Part shown: piece after piece, positions 1-9,578 of the stretch
How positions within the stretch are numbered: position 1 is the stretch's first letter
Layout: the number at the start of each line of letters is the position of its first letter
IMG/VR virus record: IMGVR_UViG_3300044972_002389
Location: 38,892 to 102,891 of that record
Strand: one strand, 5' to 3'
From: a virus
DNA: 64,000 bases
Notes under the pieces: generated by a model
Database searches by the model: none
What the model saw: the letters and a program-made list of their open reading frames with translations, nothing else
Told to the model about the DNA's origin: nothing
Position numbers and translations under genes: made by a program

Positions 1-1
1 G

Positions 2-1243
2 CAGCAGTTGAGAAGCGGCAAGGTGTATGTGGTGAACGCAGTGACTGATTTACCAACAGCCGCCGCAAATGTGGGTGAATTGTATTATGTTGTGTTGAAT
101 ACCTCACTGTATGTGGCCACAGTTACGGGATGGGGTGTTATAGGTACTACTCCCCTAAACCAAATTTGGAGTTGGGGCTTTAACGGGTGTGGTCGGTTAG
201 GAGACAACACTGTCACTAGTCGCTCAAGTCCAGTGAGAGAAATCACCAGTTCCACCACTTGGTGTCAAACTTCAGCCGCCGCTGCCAACGGTGGTAGGAC
301 TAGTGCAATAAAAACAGATAGCACACTGTGGACTTGGGGCTACAATGTCTCTGGTCAGTTGGGAGATAACACTGTTACAAGTCGCTCAAGTCCTGTAAGG
401 GAAATCACAAGCTCAACCACTTGGTGTCAAACTTCAGCTGGTAATGCCCACACAAGCGCATTGAAAACAGATAGCACACTTTGGAGTTGGGGAAATGCAT
501 CCTGTGGTACGCTGGGAAACAACACTGTCACTAGTCGCTCAAGCCCAGTGAGAGAAATCACCAGCTCAACTACTTGGTGTCAAACTTCGTCAGGCGGGTT
601 TAACAGCGGCAGCCATACCAGTGCATTAAAAACAGATGGCACACTTTGGACTTGGGGCTGGAACGGTTGGGGTCAGTTGGGAGACAACACTGTTACGGCT
701 AAGTCAAGTCCAGTGAGAGAAAGTAGCAGTTCAACCACTTGGTGTCAAACTTCAGCAGGCCCTACGAATACTGCTGCAATAAAAACAAATGGCACACTTT
801 GGACTTGGGGAGAAAACGGGTCGGGCCAGCTGGGAAACAACACCATCACTAATAGTTCAAATCCAAACATAGAAATTACCAACAGCACCAATTGGTGTCG
901 AACTTCAGCTGGTATCCATACCGCTGCAATAAAAACAGATGGCTCCCTGTGGACTTGGGGATACAATGGCTCTGGTCAGTTGGGAGACACCACTGTTACC
1001 AATCGCTCAAGTCCTGTAAGGGAAATCACCAGTTCCACCACTTGGTGTCAAACTTCTGTCGGGTGGATACATACCAGTGCATTAAAAATATATGGCACAC
1101 TTTGGACTTGGGGCGGCAATGGCTCTGGTCAGTTGGGAGACACCACTGTTACCAATCGCTCAAGTCCTGTAAGGGAAATCACCAGTTCCACCACTTGGCG
1201 TCAAACATCAGCTGGTGGTTTTCACACCAGTGCCTTGAAGTAA
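2..1243 (+). CDS. RCC1-repeat seven-bladed propeller protein (5' end outside window)
   Basis: Seven tandem repeats of about 50 residues are visible, each with a W[S/T]WG...G.LG core followed by a SSPVREI and W.QTSA...TSA.KTD segment, which is the RCC1/BLIP-II-type beta-propeller repeat. Seven copies fit one closed seven-bladed propeller. The frame is open to the left edge, and comparison with the next gene, which has about 40 extra N-terminal residues before the matching VVN..[TS]DLP segment, shows that the start lies upstream. The paralogue follows 13 bp later. RCC1 proteins in phages are often virion or adhesin proteins; a host-recognition or tail-decoration role is inferred, not shown. Confidence 0.8.
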   Translation, partial: QQLRSGKVYVVNAVTDLPTAAANVGELYYVVLNTSLYVATVTGWGVIGTTPLNQIWSWGFNGCGRLGDNTVTSRSSPVREITSSTTWCQTSAAAANGGRTSAIKTDSTLWTWGYNVSGQLGDNTVTSRSSPVREITSSTTWCQTSAGNAHTSALKTDSTLWSWGNASCGTLGNNTVTSRSSPVREITSSTTWCQTSSGGFNSGSHTSALKTDGTLWTWGWNGWGQLGDNTVTAKSSPVRESSSSTTWCQTSAGPTNTAAIKTNGTLWTWGENGSGQLGNNTITNSSNPNIEITNSTNWCRTSAGIHTAAIKTDGSLWTWGYNGSGQLGDTTVTNRSSPVREITSSTTWCQTSVGWIHTSALKIYGTLWTWGGNGSGQLGDTTVTNRSSPVREITSSTTWRQTSAGGFHTSALK

Positions 1244-1256
1244 ATGGAGACAGAAC

Positions 1257-2606
1257 ATGCCAACACCCTCTGAAATCCAAACTAGTATTGACTCATTAAT
1301 AACTGCTTGCGACAGTGTTTGTTTTCCTTTGTTAGCAGCCCAAACCAGTGCTGCTGGAGTTGGCATTAGTTTTGTTGTTAACACAGTATCAGACTTACCT
1401 GACCTAGCTACAAAGTGCATAGGTTTTGGTCAAACAGTTTTTGTCAAAAGTATTTGTGTACCTGTAATATCCACTTGTACTTCATGGGTGGGATTGGATG
1501 GTAGGGTTTTACGTCGAGATTGGCCTCTTAGACAGATGTGGACTTGGGGTCGTAATATATGCGGTCCGTTAGGAGACAACACTGTTACAAGTCGCTCAAG
1601 TCCAGTGAGAGAAATCACCAGTTCTGTCACTTGGTGTCAAACTTCGGCAGGCAGCGCCTTCACTAGTGCAATAAAAACAGATAGCACACTGTGGACTTGG
1701 GGATACAATGTCCAGGGTCAGTTGGGAGTCAACACTGTTACAAGTCGCTCAAGTCCTGTAAGGGAAATCACCAGTTCAACTACTTGGTGTCAAACTTCAG
1801 CTGGTAATTCTCACAACAGTGCATTAAAAACAGATGGTACACTTTGGACTTGGGGATATAACGGGTGTGGCAGATTGGGAGATAACACTGTTACAAGTCG
1901 CTCAAGTCCAGTGAGAGAAATCACCAGTTCAACCACTTGGTGTCAAACATCAAGTGGTAGTTTTCACACCAGTGCATTAAAAACAGATGGTACACTTTGG
2001 AGTTGGGGAAATAACTATTGCGGTATGTTAGGAGACACCACTGTTACCAATCGCTCAAGTCCTGTAAGGGAAATCACCAGTTCCACCACTTGGCGTCAAA
2101 CATCAGCTGGTAAAGGTATTACCATCAGTGCAGTAAAGACAGATGGCACACTTTGGAGTTGGGGGTGTAATAGGTGTGGGCAGTTGGGAGATAACACTGT
2201 TACCAATCGCTCAAGTCCGGTGAGAGAAATAAGCAGCAGCACCACTTGGTGTCAAACTTCGGCAAGCGCCTGGACTAGTGCAATAAAAACAGATGGCACA
2301 CTTTGGAGTTGGGGATTTAACCAGTGTGGGCAGTTAGGAATCAACAACACAGGTCTACTATCAAGTCCAGGGAGAGAAATCACCAATTCCACCACTTGGT
2401 GTCAAACTTCAGCTGGTAGTAATCACAACACTGCAATAAAGACAGATGGCACACTTTGGACTTGGGGATTTAACGATTGCGGTGTGTTAGGAGATAACAC
2501 TGTTACCAATCGCTCAAGTCCGGTGAGAGAAATAAGCAGCAGCACCGCGTGGTGTCAAACTTCGGCCGGTTCCATGACGGCTGCAATTCTCCAGTGCTAT
2601 AACTAG
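1257..2606 (+). CDS. RCC1-repeat seven-bladed propeller protein, paralogue
   Basis: This 449-residue protein has an N-terminal domain of about 95 residues followed by seven RCC1-type repeats nearly identical to those of the gene before it. ATG 1257 is preceded by GGAG at a good distance. The repeat framework is conserved almost base for base, while the residues between WG and the next G (for example YNVQ, NNYC, CNRC, FNQC) and the loop before TSA differ from blade to blade, as expected for an exposed variable binding face. The two genes are clearly a tandem duplication. A structural or receptor-binding role is inferred; no tail gene neighbours it in the window. Confidence 0.8.
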   Translation: MPTPSEIQTSIDSLITACDSVCFPLLAAQTSAAGVGISFVVNTVSDLPDLATKCIGFGQTVFVKSICVPVISTCTSWVGLDGRVLRRDWPLRQMWTWGRNICGPLGDNTVTSRSSPVREITSSVTWCQTSAGSAFTSAIKTDSTLWTWGYNVQGQLGVNTVTSRSSPVREITSSTTWCQTSAGNSHNSALKTDGTLWTWGYNGCGRLGDNTVTSRSSPVREITSSTTWCQTSSGSFHTSALKTDGTLWSWGNNYCGMLGDTTVTNRSSPVREITSSTTWRQTSAGKGITISAVKTDGTLWSWGCNRCGQLGDNTVTNRSSPVREISSSTTWCQTSASAWTSAIKTDGTLWSWGFNQCGQLGINNTGLLSSPGREITNSTTWCQTSAGSNHNTAIKTDGTLWTWGFNDCGVLGDNTVTNRSSPVREISSSTAWCQTSAGSMTAAILQCYN

Positions 2607-2638
2607 CACACAGTCAAATCGCCAACTAAGCTTACTGG

Positions 2639-3469
2639 ATGACCCTTACTCTATTCACCATCACAAACATCCAGCACGAACTCACTAGTTTCTCACTTCA
2701 AAAAACCCTTGCCTCTACACCGATCACCACCACAATTGTGGTGTCAGATCAACCATTAACTCTTGCACAACCCCATACACAATATCCAATTCCAGAAAAC
2801 TTTGGCATGCTGGAATACTGTGATTTCTGCCTCAAGAGCATGCACAGCTACATCAACACTGATTTTGTGTTGATAGCACACTATGATGGCATAGCCACAA
2901 ACCCCAAAGCCTGGACTGATGAATATTTTGAATATGATTACGTGGGCAGCCTCTCGCATCCTGAATTTCCGCCAATGAAAGGCAGCCTGCAAGCCAGTGG
3001 CCACTACCAAGAATTTAAAAACGCAGATTGGTTCACCTGTGGCGGAGGATTAAGCTTGCGAAGCCGTCGCCTCCTCAAAATCCTAGCTGAAGATCCCCAG
3101 ATCAAAACCCGGAACTACACCCCCAATCACAACACGCCCTTCATCAGTGAGGATGCTGTGATTACACTGCTCAACCAGAATTACCTTGAAACTGCCTACA
3201 ACATTCGATTCGCTCCAGCACATATCAGCTTAAAATTCTGTGCAGAAGTGCTCACTGGTTACACCTCAGCATTGGGATTTCATGGTTGGTACAACGCACC
3301 TTTGTATCTCAGCGAACAAGAATGCCTCTTCTACTTTGAACATTTGGAAAAAATTGACTACAACAAAAACACCATGCAAGGGCAATTATTGAAATTTCAC
3401 ACCATGATGAAGGGATATTTACATTTACGTGATTATTTGATTTCTCAGGACAAATGGCTATTATACTAA
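2639..3469 (+). CDS. DUF5672-type putative glycosyltransferase
   Basis: The protein shows the DUF5672 pattern: an LIAHYDGIATNPKAW segment, an EYDYVGS segment, a GGGLSLRSRRLL segment, an SEDAVI acidic motif and a late FGFHG-like LGFHGW. DUF5672 is a GT-A-like family found in surface polysaccharide loci; the acceptor is unknown. ATG 2639 starts 32 bp after the RCC1 gene, and the carbamoyltransferase follows after 3 bp, so it opens the glycan operon. The length of 276 residues is normal for the family. Confidence 0.7.
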   Translation: MTLTLFTITNIQHELTSFSLQKTLASTPITTTIVVSDQPLTLAQPHTQYPIPENFGMLEYCDFCLKSMHSYINTDFVLIAHYDGIATNPKAWTDEYFEYDYVGSLSHPEFPPMKGSLQASGHYQEFKNADWFTCGGGLSLRSRRLLKILAEDPQIKTRNYTPNHNTPFISEDAVITLLNQNYLETAYNIRFAPAHISLKFCAEVLTGYTSALGFHGWYNAPLYLSEQECLFYFEHLEKIDYNKNTMQGQLLKFHTMMKGYLHLRDYLISQDKWLLY

Positions 3470-3472
3470 GTT

Positions 3473-5077
3473 ATGAACATATTGGGAATGAATTTTTCTC
3501 ACGACGGTGCTGTGGCAGTTGTGAAAAATGGCAGATTAACAGCAGCTTTGGGAACAGAACGTGTTACTAGAGAAAAAAAGGCTTTTGGTGTAACCAACAA
3601 AACAATTGAGGCTATACTTCAGGAAGCTTCACTTAAACCTGAGGACATCAGTTGCATAGCATTGGCTGACTACAAGGCCAACCACAGCAACGGTGTCTTG
3701 GCACTATATGACAGTGATGGCAACACTGTGGAGAGAACTGCCTACTCACTCTACAACAACGACGTGCGAACGCTTACAGGTGTTTTCCTCGGCAGCCACA
3801 AAATACCAGTGTATGTGCTGCCACATCATTTGGCGCATGCCAGCAGTGCCTACTACACTAGCAATTTTGATAAGGCCATTTGTTTCAGCTTAGACAGCAG
3901 TTTTGGCGAACTTGGCGACAACAACATGGTGTTTTTTGGTGAAGGCACTAAGCTTCAAGCTCAAATGTGCCCAACACTCATCTCAGGTATTGGGTATGCC
4001 ATCTTCACCGAGCTGTTGGGTTTCTCCCCAGCCTACAGCAAGGCAGGCACCACCATGGGACTCAGCAGTTATGGTAAATCACTCACTGGCCCTATTTTTG
4101 ATGAGATTTTGAAAAAACAATGGTTCAGTGTTCAAGAACACGCTGAGTTGGAATACAGGAAGTTCTGGAGCAATGTGTGGGAAAAACTCATTGCCAAGCA
4201 CCCACATGAGCTCACACACAAGGAAAGCAGTGATTTGGCTGCTACTATTCAAGAGCTACTGGAGAAGAGTGTTCTGGAAACACTAGCTACACTGCACCAA
4301 ATTTATCCGCAACGACAGTTATGCCTCAGTGGTGGCAGCATGCTGAACTGCATCTTGAACAGCCGGATAGCTGAAAGCAAGCTTTGGGAGGGCATTCATC
4401 ACTTTCCTGCATGTGGCGATGACGGCAATGCGGTGGGCGCCGCTCTTTGGGTAGCGCACCATTTGTTTGACTTACCAAGGCAAAATTATCAACCGCAGAA
4501 TTTATGTTATTTGGGACCTTCTCAAAACACTACCTCCATTGTGGACTACACTAGAGTTTGTGAGCTACTGGCTCAAGGAGCTATAGTGGCCTGGCACTGG
4601 GGCAGAAGCGAATATGGGCCTCGAGCACTGGGCCACAGAAGTCTTTTGGCTGATGCACAAAGCTATCACATGCGTGAGAAAATAAATTTCGCAGTGAAAA
4701 ACAGAGAATGGTTTCGACCTATTGCGCCTGTGGTGTTGCAGGAACACGCCCACGATTGGTTCTCCTTGCCAATACCCTCGAGCCCCTACATGCTTTACAC
4801 TGCACAAGTGCTGAAGCCGCAACTGATTCCAGCAGTGTGTCATGTGGACAACAGTGCACGCCCGCAAACTGTTACAGCTGAACAAAATCCCCAGTTGCAC
4901 CAACTGCTCACTTGTTACCATCAATTGACAGGCGTTCCTGTGCTGTGCAACACCAGCTTGAATGGCGCTGGAGAGCCCATTATGGAAACTCCTGAACAGA
5001 GTTTGAGATTTTTTGAAACCAATGACAGCGTTGCCGCACTGATGTTGAATGGACAGCTTTTGGAGAAATCACAATGA
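3473..5077 (+). CDS. Carbamoyltransferase, NodU/CmcH family
   Basis: This 534-residue protein has the whole NodU/TobZ layout: N-terminal MNILGMNFSHDGA, HHLAHA at residues 118-123, a GDDGNAVGAA segment, and C-terminal EYGPRALGHRS starting at residue 380 followed by NREWFRP. These enzymes use carbamoyl phosphate and ATP to O-carbamoylate sugars or antibiotics through a carbamoyl-adenylate; the N-terminal domain is Kae1-like and holds the His-bound metal. The next gene overlaps by ATGA, so the two are translationally coupled. It probably modifies a sugar made by this operon. A second copy lies on the minus strand at the right edge of the window. Confidence 0.9.
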   Translation: MNILGMNFSHDGAVAVVKNGRLTAALGTERVTREKKAFGVTNKTIEAILQEASLKPEDISCIALADYKANHSNGVLALYDSDGNTVERTAYSLYNNDVRTLTGVFLGSHKIPVYVLPHHLAHASSAYYTSNFDKAICFSLDSSFGELGDNNMVFFGEGTKLQAQMCPTLISGIGYAIFTELLGFSPAYSKAGTTMGLSSYGKSLTGPIFDEILKKQWFSVQEHAELEYRKFWSNVWEKLIAKHPHELTHKESSDLAATIQELLEKSVLETLATLHQIYPQRQLCLSGGSMLNCILNSRIAESKLWEGIHHFPACGDDGNAVGAALWVAHHLFDLPRQNYQPQNLCYLGPSQNTTSIVDYTRVCELLAQGAIVAWHWGRSEYGPRALGHRSLLADAQSYHMREKINFAVKNREWFRPIAPVVLQEHAHDWFSLPIPSSPYMLYTAQVLKPQLIPAVCHVDNSARPQTVTAEQNPQLHQLLTCYHQLTGVPVLCNTSLNGAGEPIMETPEQSLRFFETNDSVAALMLNGQLLEKSQ

Positions 5078-5616
5078 AAATCTATATTGGCGCAGGTGAA
5101 GACAGGATTGATGGATATGTGCACTGTGACTACGATCCCAACTGCAATCCTGATTTTTGTTTTGACCTTGAAAAAGACATTTTCCCATTTCCCACCAACA
5201 GTGTAGATGTGTTGAGAGCCACTCATGTGTTAGAGCACTTGGGCGAGGGGTATTTTCACTGTCTGCAGGAAATTTATCGAGTGTGCAAACCTGGGGCAAG
5301 AGTACATATTCATGTACCTCATCACCGCAGTGATGACTTCTTCAGCGACCCCACGCACAAACGCCCAGTCACTGTAGATGGCTTGCGCTTGTTTGGCTGC
5401 AAATACAACCAATTGGCACGCAAGCAAGGTGCACATGCCAGTAGGCTTGCCGAACGCTACAATGTGGATTTTGAGGTGGTGGACTACAGCTTGCGACCCA
5501 TGGAAAAATACAAAGATCAATTTGTGGGGCAACCTAAAGAACAGGTAGAGCAGTATCTTGAACAGCACTGTAACATAATCGACGAAGTCTACATTCAGTT
5601 AGTGGTAGTAAAGTAA
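5074..5616 (+). CDS. Class I SAM-dependent methyltransferase
   Basis: The 180-residue protein begins with a compact MKIYIGAGEDRIDGYVHCD nucleotide-binding start, has ATHVLEHL in the motif II region and an EIYRVCKPGARVHIHVPHH segment typical of Methyltransf_11 proteins of sugar loci. The start overlaps the carbamoyltransferase stop by four bases. The substrate is unknown; context suggests a sugar or a glycan-linked group. Confidence 0.75.
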   Translation: MKIYIGAGEDRIDGYVHCDYDPNCNPDFCFDLEKDIFPFPTNSVDVLRATHVLEHLGEGYFHCLQEIYRVCKPGARVHIHVPHHRSDDFFSDPTHKRPVTVDGLRLFGCKYNQLARKQGAHASRLAERYNVDFEVVDYSLRPMEKYKDQFVGQPKEQVEQYLEQHCNIIDEVYIQLVVVK

Positions 5617-5619
5617 CCC

Positions 5620-6975
5620 ATGAGCTCAACATTTGAGCATGTGAAAACCACAGCACTGGAGTTGGCCAAACAGGAAAATCATCCACTGGCATTTCAACTC
5701 TTGGACCATTATTGGCCCAGAGCGCAAACACTGCTAGAGCTGGAAACTTTGGGCACAGTGAGCCTAAAGATTGGTCATACAGACTTGGCTGTCAAGTGTG
5801 CTGAAACTGTTGCAGGTATGTGCACTACACCTGAAGAATCTTATGTAGCAAGAGTGAACTTAGGCAAAGCCTATTATCGTGCAAATCAGCCAGAAAAAGC
5901 ATTATTTTACAATAAGATAAATTTGGAAATGCGCCCAAATGACTTTGACGCTATAGTGAGTTATGCTGCCAGTTTGAAGTTAAATGGTGAGCGTGGCGAG
6001 AGCGAAAGAGTAATAAATGATTTGAAGTGTCAGCCTTGGGTCACAGCTGACCAGTGCGAGAATCTGCGCATAACTGACACTCATCCACTGCTCCGAGCTG
6101 GACAAACTGCTGAAGGAATTCGGTGGTTCCTACACACGGACAGAGATCGCACAACTGTTTTTGACATCAAAGGAATGAGAATTTGGAATGGAGTGAAGGT
6201 GCCAGGCCAAACTCTCTATGTGAATGCCTGCGGAGGAGCTGGTGACGAGCTCATCAACATCAGGTTCTTCAACCATCTCAAAAACTTGGGTATGCAACCA
6301 AAACTTTTCAGCATATTAGACCGCCCTGGATTAGCCCAAGTGTTCCGCCGACATGGATTTGAAGTGTTGGTGAATGAGGAGGAGATTGATGTTCATCAGC
6401 CCTGGACTTATCTCATGAACTTGCCTATTGATTTGGGTGTTGGCGAACAAGACCTTTGGAAAGGGCCTTATCTCACAGCGTCTGGCCAACCTCATACCAA
6501 ACTGCCTGCGTCAAAAAAACTACGTGTTGGGGTAAAATGTCAAGGCAACCCTTATTTTGAGCAGGACATTTATCGCTGTATTCCTTTGGAGCAGATGCTG
6601 AGTGTGATACCCTCGGATGTTGAAATCTACAATTTTGATCTACAGCACACGCACGAGAGATGCCATAATCTTCGAGCCAGGATCAACTCCTGGGACGACA
6701 CACTGGACTATCTCAGTCAAATGGATATTGTGCTCAGCAGTTGTACTAGTATAATACATGCAGCCGCCAGTATGGGAGTGCCTGGGATTGTGTGTGTGCC
6801 TATTTTGGAATATTATGTTTGGACCAGCACACATACTGACGAGAGCACGCCATGGTATTCAAAAAGCTTACGTGTACTGAAGCAACAGACTCCAGGGTGT
6901 TGGTCTACACCATTGCAGAGAGCAGGTGAAATTATTAAAACAACTCTACGAGAAAAACAACAAAATGACAACTGA
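5620..6975 (+). CDS. TPR-like domain fused to a GT9-like (heptosyltransferase-fold) domain
   Basis: The first 150 or so residues are helical and TPR-like, with a clear unit around YVARVNLGKAYYRANQPEKAL. The second half resembles GT-B glycosyltransferases of the GT9/ADP-heptose transferase group, with NACGGAGDELINIRFF near the start of that domain and a late LSSCTSIIHAAASMGVPGIV segment that matches the C-terminal donor-binding region. TPR-GT9 fusions occur in bacterial flagellin and surface glycosylation loci. Donor and acceptor are not predictable. The sulfotransferase start lies inside its last codons. Confidence 0.65.
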   Translation: MSSTFEHVKTTALELAKQENHPLAFQLLDHYWPRAQTLLELETLGTVSLKIGHTDLAVKCAETVAGMCTTPEESYVARVNLGKAYYRANQPEKALFYNKINLEMRPNDFDAIVSYAASLKLNGERGESERVINDLKCQPWVTADQCENLRITDTHPLLRAGQTAEGIRWFLHTDRDRTTVFDIKGMRIWNGVKVPGQTLYVNACGGAGDELINIRFFNHLKNLGMQPKLFSILDRPGLAQVFRRHGFEVLVNEEEIDVHQPWTYLMNLPIDLGVGEQDLWKGPYLTASGQPHTKLPASKKLRVGVKCQGNPYFEQDIYRCIPLEQMLSVIPSDVEIYNFDLQHTHERCHNLRARINSWDDTLDYLSQMDIVLSSCTSIIHAAASMGVPGIVCVPILEYYVWTSTHTDESTPWYSKSLRVLKQQTPGCWSTPLQRAGEIIKTTLREKQQNDN

Positions 6976-7744
6976 AAAACACTATCACATGATAAGCGGG
7001 CTACCACGGAGCGGAAGCACCTTGCTAAGCAGCATTTTGCGGCAGAATCCAGTGATGCATGCCAGCATTACTGATCCACTGGCCACTATGGTTCGAGGAG
7101 TGATTGAAACTAGTGTAGACAGTCCTGGTATGCGAACAGAAGTACCAGTGAGTCGCAGAAAAAATCTTGTGCGAGCATTGTTTGACGGCTACTACCAAGA
7201 TGTAGACAAAAGTATTTGTTGGAACACCAACCGAGCCTGGACCCGACTCTTGCCACAAATCCAGGAGGTTTATCCCAGCTCACGAGTGTTGGTTTGTGTG
7301 CGTGACCTCAAATGGGTTTTGGACAGTTTTGAAACTGCACATCGACGACACCCTTTTGACAAAAACACCATTTTTGGTGGGATTGGCGACAGTGTGTATG
7401 ATCGGATGAACTTGTTGATGGAGAAGAATGGCATAGTGGAATTTGCCTATACTGGAGTGAAACAAGCTATTACTAGTGCAGAAAAACATATGTTGATGTT
7501 GATCGAATACGAACAGTTGTGTCGAAATCCCCAAGGCGTGCTCCAGGCAGTGTATAATTTCATCGGAGAACCCTACTACCCTCATGATTTTGACGCGGTA
7601 GAGGCCAGTTGGGACGAGTATGATGCAGAGATTGGTATGCAATTACATAAAATACACAGCAGAGTAGAATGGCGGCCTAGAGAAACTATTTTGCCTCCAG
7701 ATATCTTAAGCCAATACTCCAATATGGAAGTTTGGAGATATTGA
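6965..7744 (+). CDS. PAPS-dependent sulfotransferase
   Basis: The 259-residue protein carries the sulfotransferase 5'-phosphosulfate loop GLPRSGSTLL at residues 12-21 and a second motif VCVRDLKWVLDSFE that fits the 3'-phosphate-binding strand and helix. ATG 6965 was chosen over the longer upstream reading because it places the motif at the usual distance from the N-terminus; it overlaps the preceding gene by 11 bp. The likely acceptor is a sugar of the glycan made here. A degraded paralogue lies at 62005-62325 on the other strand, and an APS-kinase-like domain is encoded four genes downstream of this operon segment. Confidence 0.82.
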   Translation: MTTEKHYHMISGLPRSGSTLLSSILRQNPVMHASITDPLATMVRGVIETSVDSPGMRTEVPVSRRKNLVRALFDGYYQDVDKSICWNTNRAWTRLLPQIQEVYPSSRVLVCVRDLKWVLDSFETAHRRHPFDKNTIFGGIGDSVYDRMNLLMEKNGIVEFAYTGVKQAITSAEKHMLMLIEYEQLCRNPQGVLQAVYNFIGEPYYPHDFDAVEASWDEYDAEIGMQLHKIHSRVEWRPRETILPPDILSQYSNMEVWRY

Positions 7745-7746
7745 GC

Positions 7747-8562
7747 ATGAGTATTCAAAATACCAATCCTCTTGAGTTGCATGTGATTTTGCGCACTTGT
7801 GATCGAGCCAATGTACACAATGATTGGCGGGTGCGCTATTGTGACATGGAAAAAATTGACTTGGTAAAGGGCTGTTTCAACAGCCTTGTGGCTGCCATCC
7901 TACACTGCACTTGGTTTCACGTAAAACTCACTGTGTTGGACGACAGCAGCAGCCCGGCGTTAGTGGAATTTCTTAAGGAAAAGGGATCTCTCTTACCAAA
8001 TTTTGAACTGGTTCAATTGGAAACGCAAGGCTATCAAAACTCAGGACATGAGGTGTTTTTGCGTGCCAAAAACAGCAGTAGTGACTTAGTGTATTGTGTG
8101 GAAGATGACTACTTACATGCGCCATCCTCTCTACAAGAGATGGTGGACAGCTATTTCCTCTTCAAACAAAAATTGAACAATGATCAGATAGTATTATATC
8201 CATTCGACGCGCCTGAATGCTATGATCCACCTACCCCACCCTGTTGGCTAGTGCATGGCACAGCTCGCCACTGGAGAAGCGGCATCTACACAACTTTTGT
8301 GATGTTGACTGTGCCAAGCTTGATAGAACAAAATTGGGGTTTGTTTGAGGCCTTGAGTTTGAACTACAGCGGCATGTATTTGCGCAAGGGCAAGGAAAAT
8401 GAGTTTCGCTACACAGAAGACAACACTATCTGGAATATTTGGCGGAACGGACCAGCCATTAGATTCAATCCTATTCCCAGCTTGGCTCTGCACATGCAAT
8501 TTGATGCGCAAATGGATCCATTCTTAGACTGGAAACAGTGGTGGCAAAATTATGCCCAATAG
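7747..8562 (+). CDS. Glycosyltransferase-like protein, GT-A type
   Basis: The protein starts with LHVILRTCDRANV, has a TVLDDSSSP segment and a VYCVEDDYLHAPSSL segment, which together resemble the nucleotide-binding strand and DXD-type acidic motif of GT2-like enzymes. ATG 7747, two bases after the sulfotransferase stop, is preferred to TTG 7732. The C-terminal part contains YTEDNTIWN, a plausible catalytic acidic loop. The substrate is unknown. Confidence 0.65.
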   Translation: MSIQNTNPLELHVILRTCDRANVHNDWRVRYCDMEKIDLVKGCFNSLVAAILHCTWFHVKLTVLDDSSSPALVEFLKEKGSLLPNFELVQLETQGYQNSGHEVFLRAKNSSSDLVYCVEDDYLHAPSSLQEMVDSYFLFKQKLNNDQIVLYPFDAPECYDPPTPPCWLVHGTARHWRSGIYTTFVMLTVPSLIEQNWGLFEALSLNYSGMYLRKGKENEFRYTEDNTIWNIWRNGPAIRFNPIPSLALHMQFDAQMDPFLDWKQWWQNYAQ

Positions 8563-8929
8563 AAGTTGCGGGAGTTGCACTGCCTGTTGTGAAGGCCATC
8601 TCTATGGCAATGCCTATGGAAACATTCAAACTCGCGGCACCCCCTGCAGATTTTTGCACACCACAGGTTGCACCATTTACATCACTAAACCTGAATTCTG
8701 CACTCGGTTTCAATGCCTTTGGCTACAAGGGCTGTTGGACGACAGCATGCGTCCCAGTGAGTGCGGGCTCTTGGTCACTGTTGAAAGAATGGCAGACAAA
8801 ACACAAAGGTTGCATGCGACAGAAGTTTGGCCGCAAGTGCCTCTCAGCAGCTATCAAAACTTGGCAAAATGGGCCAAAGACTTAGACACCACCTGGGAAT
8901 TGCGAAAGTACCATGAGCTACAATCCTGA
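8552..8929 (+). CDS. CxxCxxCC zinc/iron-binding protein, YkgJ-like
   Basis: This 125-residue protein opens with CGSCTACCEG, the CxxCxxCC signature of the YkgJ family, and has further cysteines in PCRFL and GCTIY plus a PEFCTRFQC segment, all typical of the family. The metal and function are not established for these proteins; they often sit in protein- or glycan-modification loci. It overlaps the upstream gene by 11 bp and the downstream methyltransferase by 17 bp. Confidence 0.75.
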   Translation: MPNRSCGSCTACCEGHLYGNAYGNIQTRGTPCRFLHTTGCTIYITKPEFCTRFQCLWLQGLLDDSMRPSECGLLVTVERMADKTQRLHATEVWPQVPLSSYQNLAKWAKDLDTTWELRKYHELQS

Positions 8930-9578
8930 TTTTTTCAAACCCGAAAGTTTTGAACATGCACAAAGCTTGATCTTAACTCCTGAAGGTGGCACCACTGCTG
9001 GCAGATGGGAAAAAGAAACCCAATGGGCACTCAATATGTTGACCACATTCTCCCCTGTTGATGAAAACAGTAGAGTGCTGGATTGGGGGTGTGGTGTGGG
9101 TCGATTAAGCCAGGCATTGATTCAAGCGCATAGCTGTAGTGTAGTGGGTGTGGATCTGCAACCAGAGATGCTGGAATTGGCAAATGATTATGTGAATCAC
9201 AAAAACTTCTCTTCTGTGGCATTGAGTGATGCGCCTGGCTTGTTGAAATCAGGAACTTTCACTCATGTGATGTGTGTTTGGGTTTTGCAACATAGTCCTT
9301 ATATAGAGCAGGAAATTCCCCTTCTGTGGCACCTTTTGCAGCCAGGGGGAACAATTTTTGTGGTGGAAAACATCACTAAAGCCATTCCCAATCAAACAAG
9401 TTTTTATGATGATGGGGTTCCCACCACTACAGTTTTGGAGAAAACAGGATTTGAAACACAAGCACAAGGGCTCATCCCTTCCCACGTTACCACACCAAGA
9501 GTTCACAAAAACAGCTGGTGGCGATTGCTCACCAAACCCAACAAAAGGATCCTCAATGAACACGACATTCATCATTAA
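8913..9578 (+). CDS. Class I SAM-dependent methyltransferase
   Basis: A canonical SAM-binding motif I, VLDWGCGVG, is at residues 55-63, followed by VVGVDLQPEML (motif II acidic residue) and HLLQPGGTIFVVEN (motif III). The length of 221 residues fits a Methyltransf_25-like enzyme. It overlaps both neighbours and belongs to the same operon. The substrate is not predictable. Confidence 0.8.
   Translation: MSYNPDFFKPESFEHAQSLILTPEGGTTAGRWEKETQWALNMLTTFSPVDENSRVLDWGCGVGRLSQALIQAHSCSVVGVDLQPEMLELANDYVNHKNFSSVALSDAPGLLKSGTFTHVMCVWVLQHSPYIEQEIPLLWHLLQPGGTIFVVENITKAIPNQTSFYDDGVPTTTVLEKTGFETQAQGLIPSHVTTPRVHKNSWWRLLTKPNKRILNEHDIHH

Noticed and set aside
892-1299. A 135-residue frame inside the first RCC1 gene
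   Set aside because: It is a shifted-frame reading of the repeats; its repeated look comes from the DNA repeats, and it lacks a ribosome-binding site.
1-2606. Diversity-generating retroelement acting on the RCC1 loops
   Set aside because: No reverse transcriptase or template repeat was seen in the window and the differences between blades are not limited to adenine positions.
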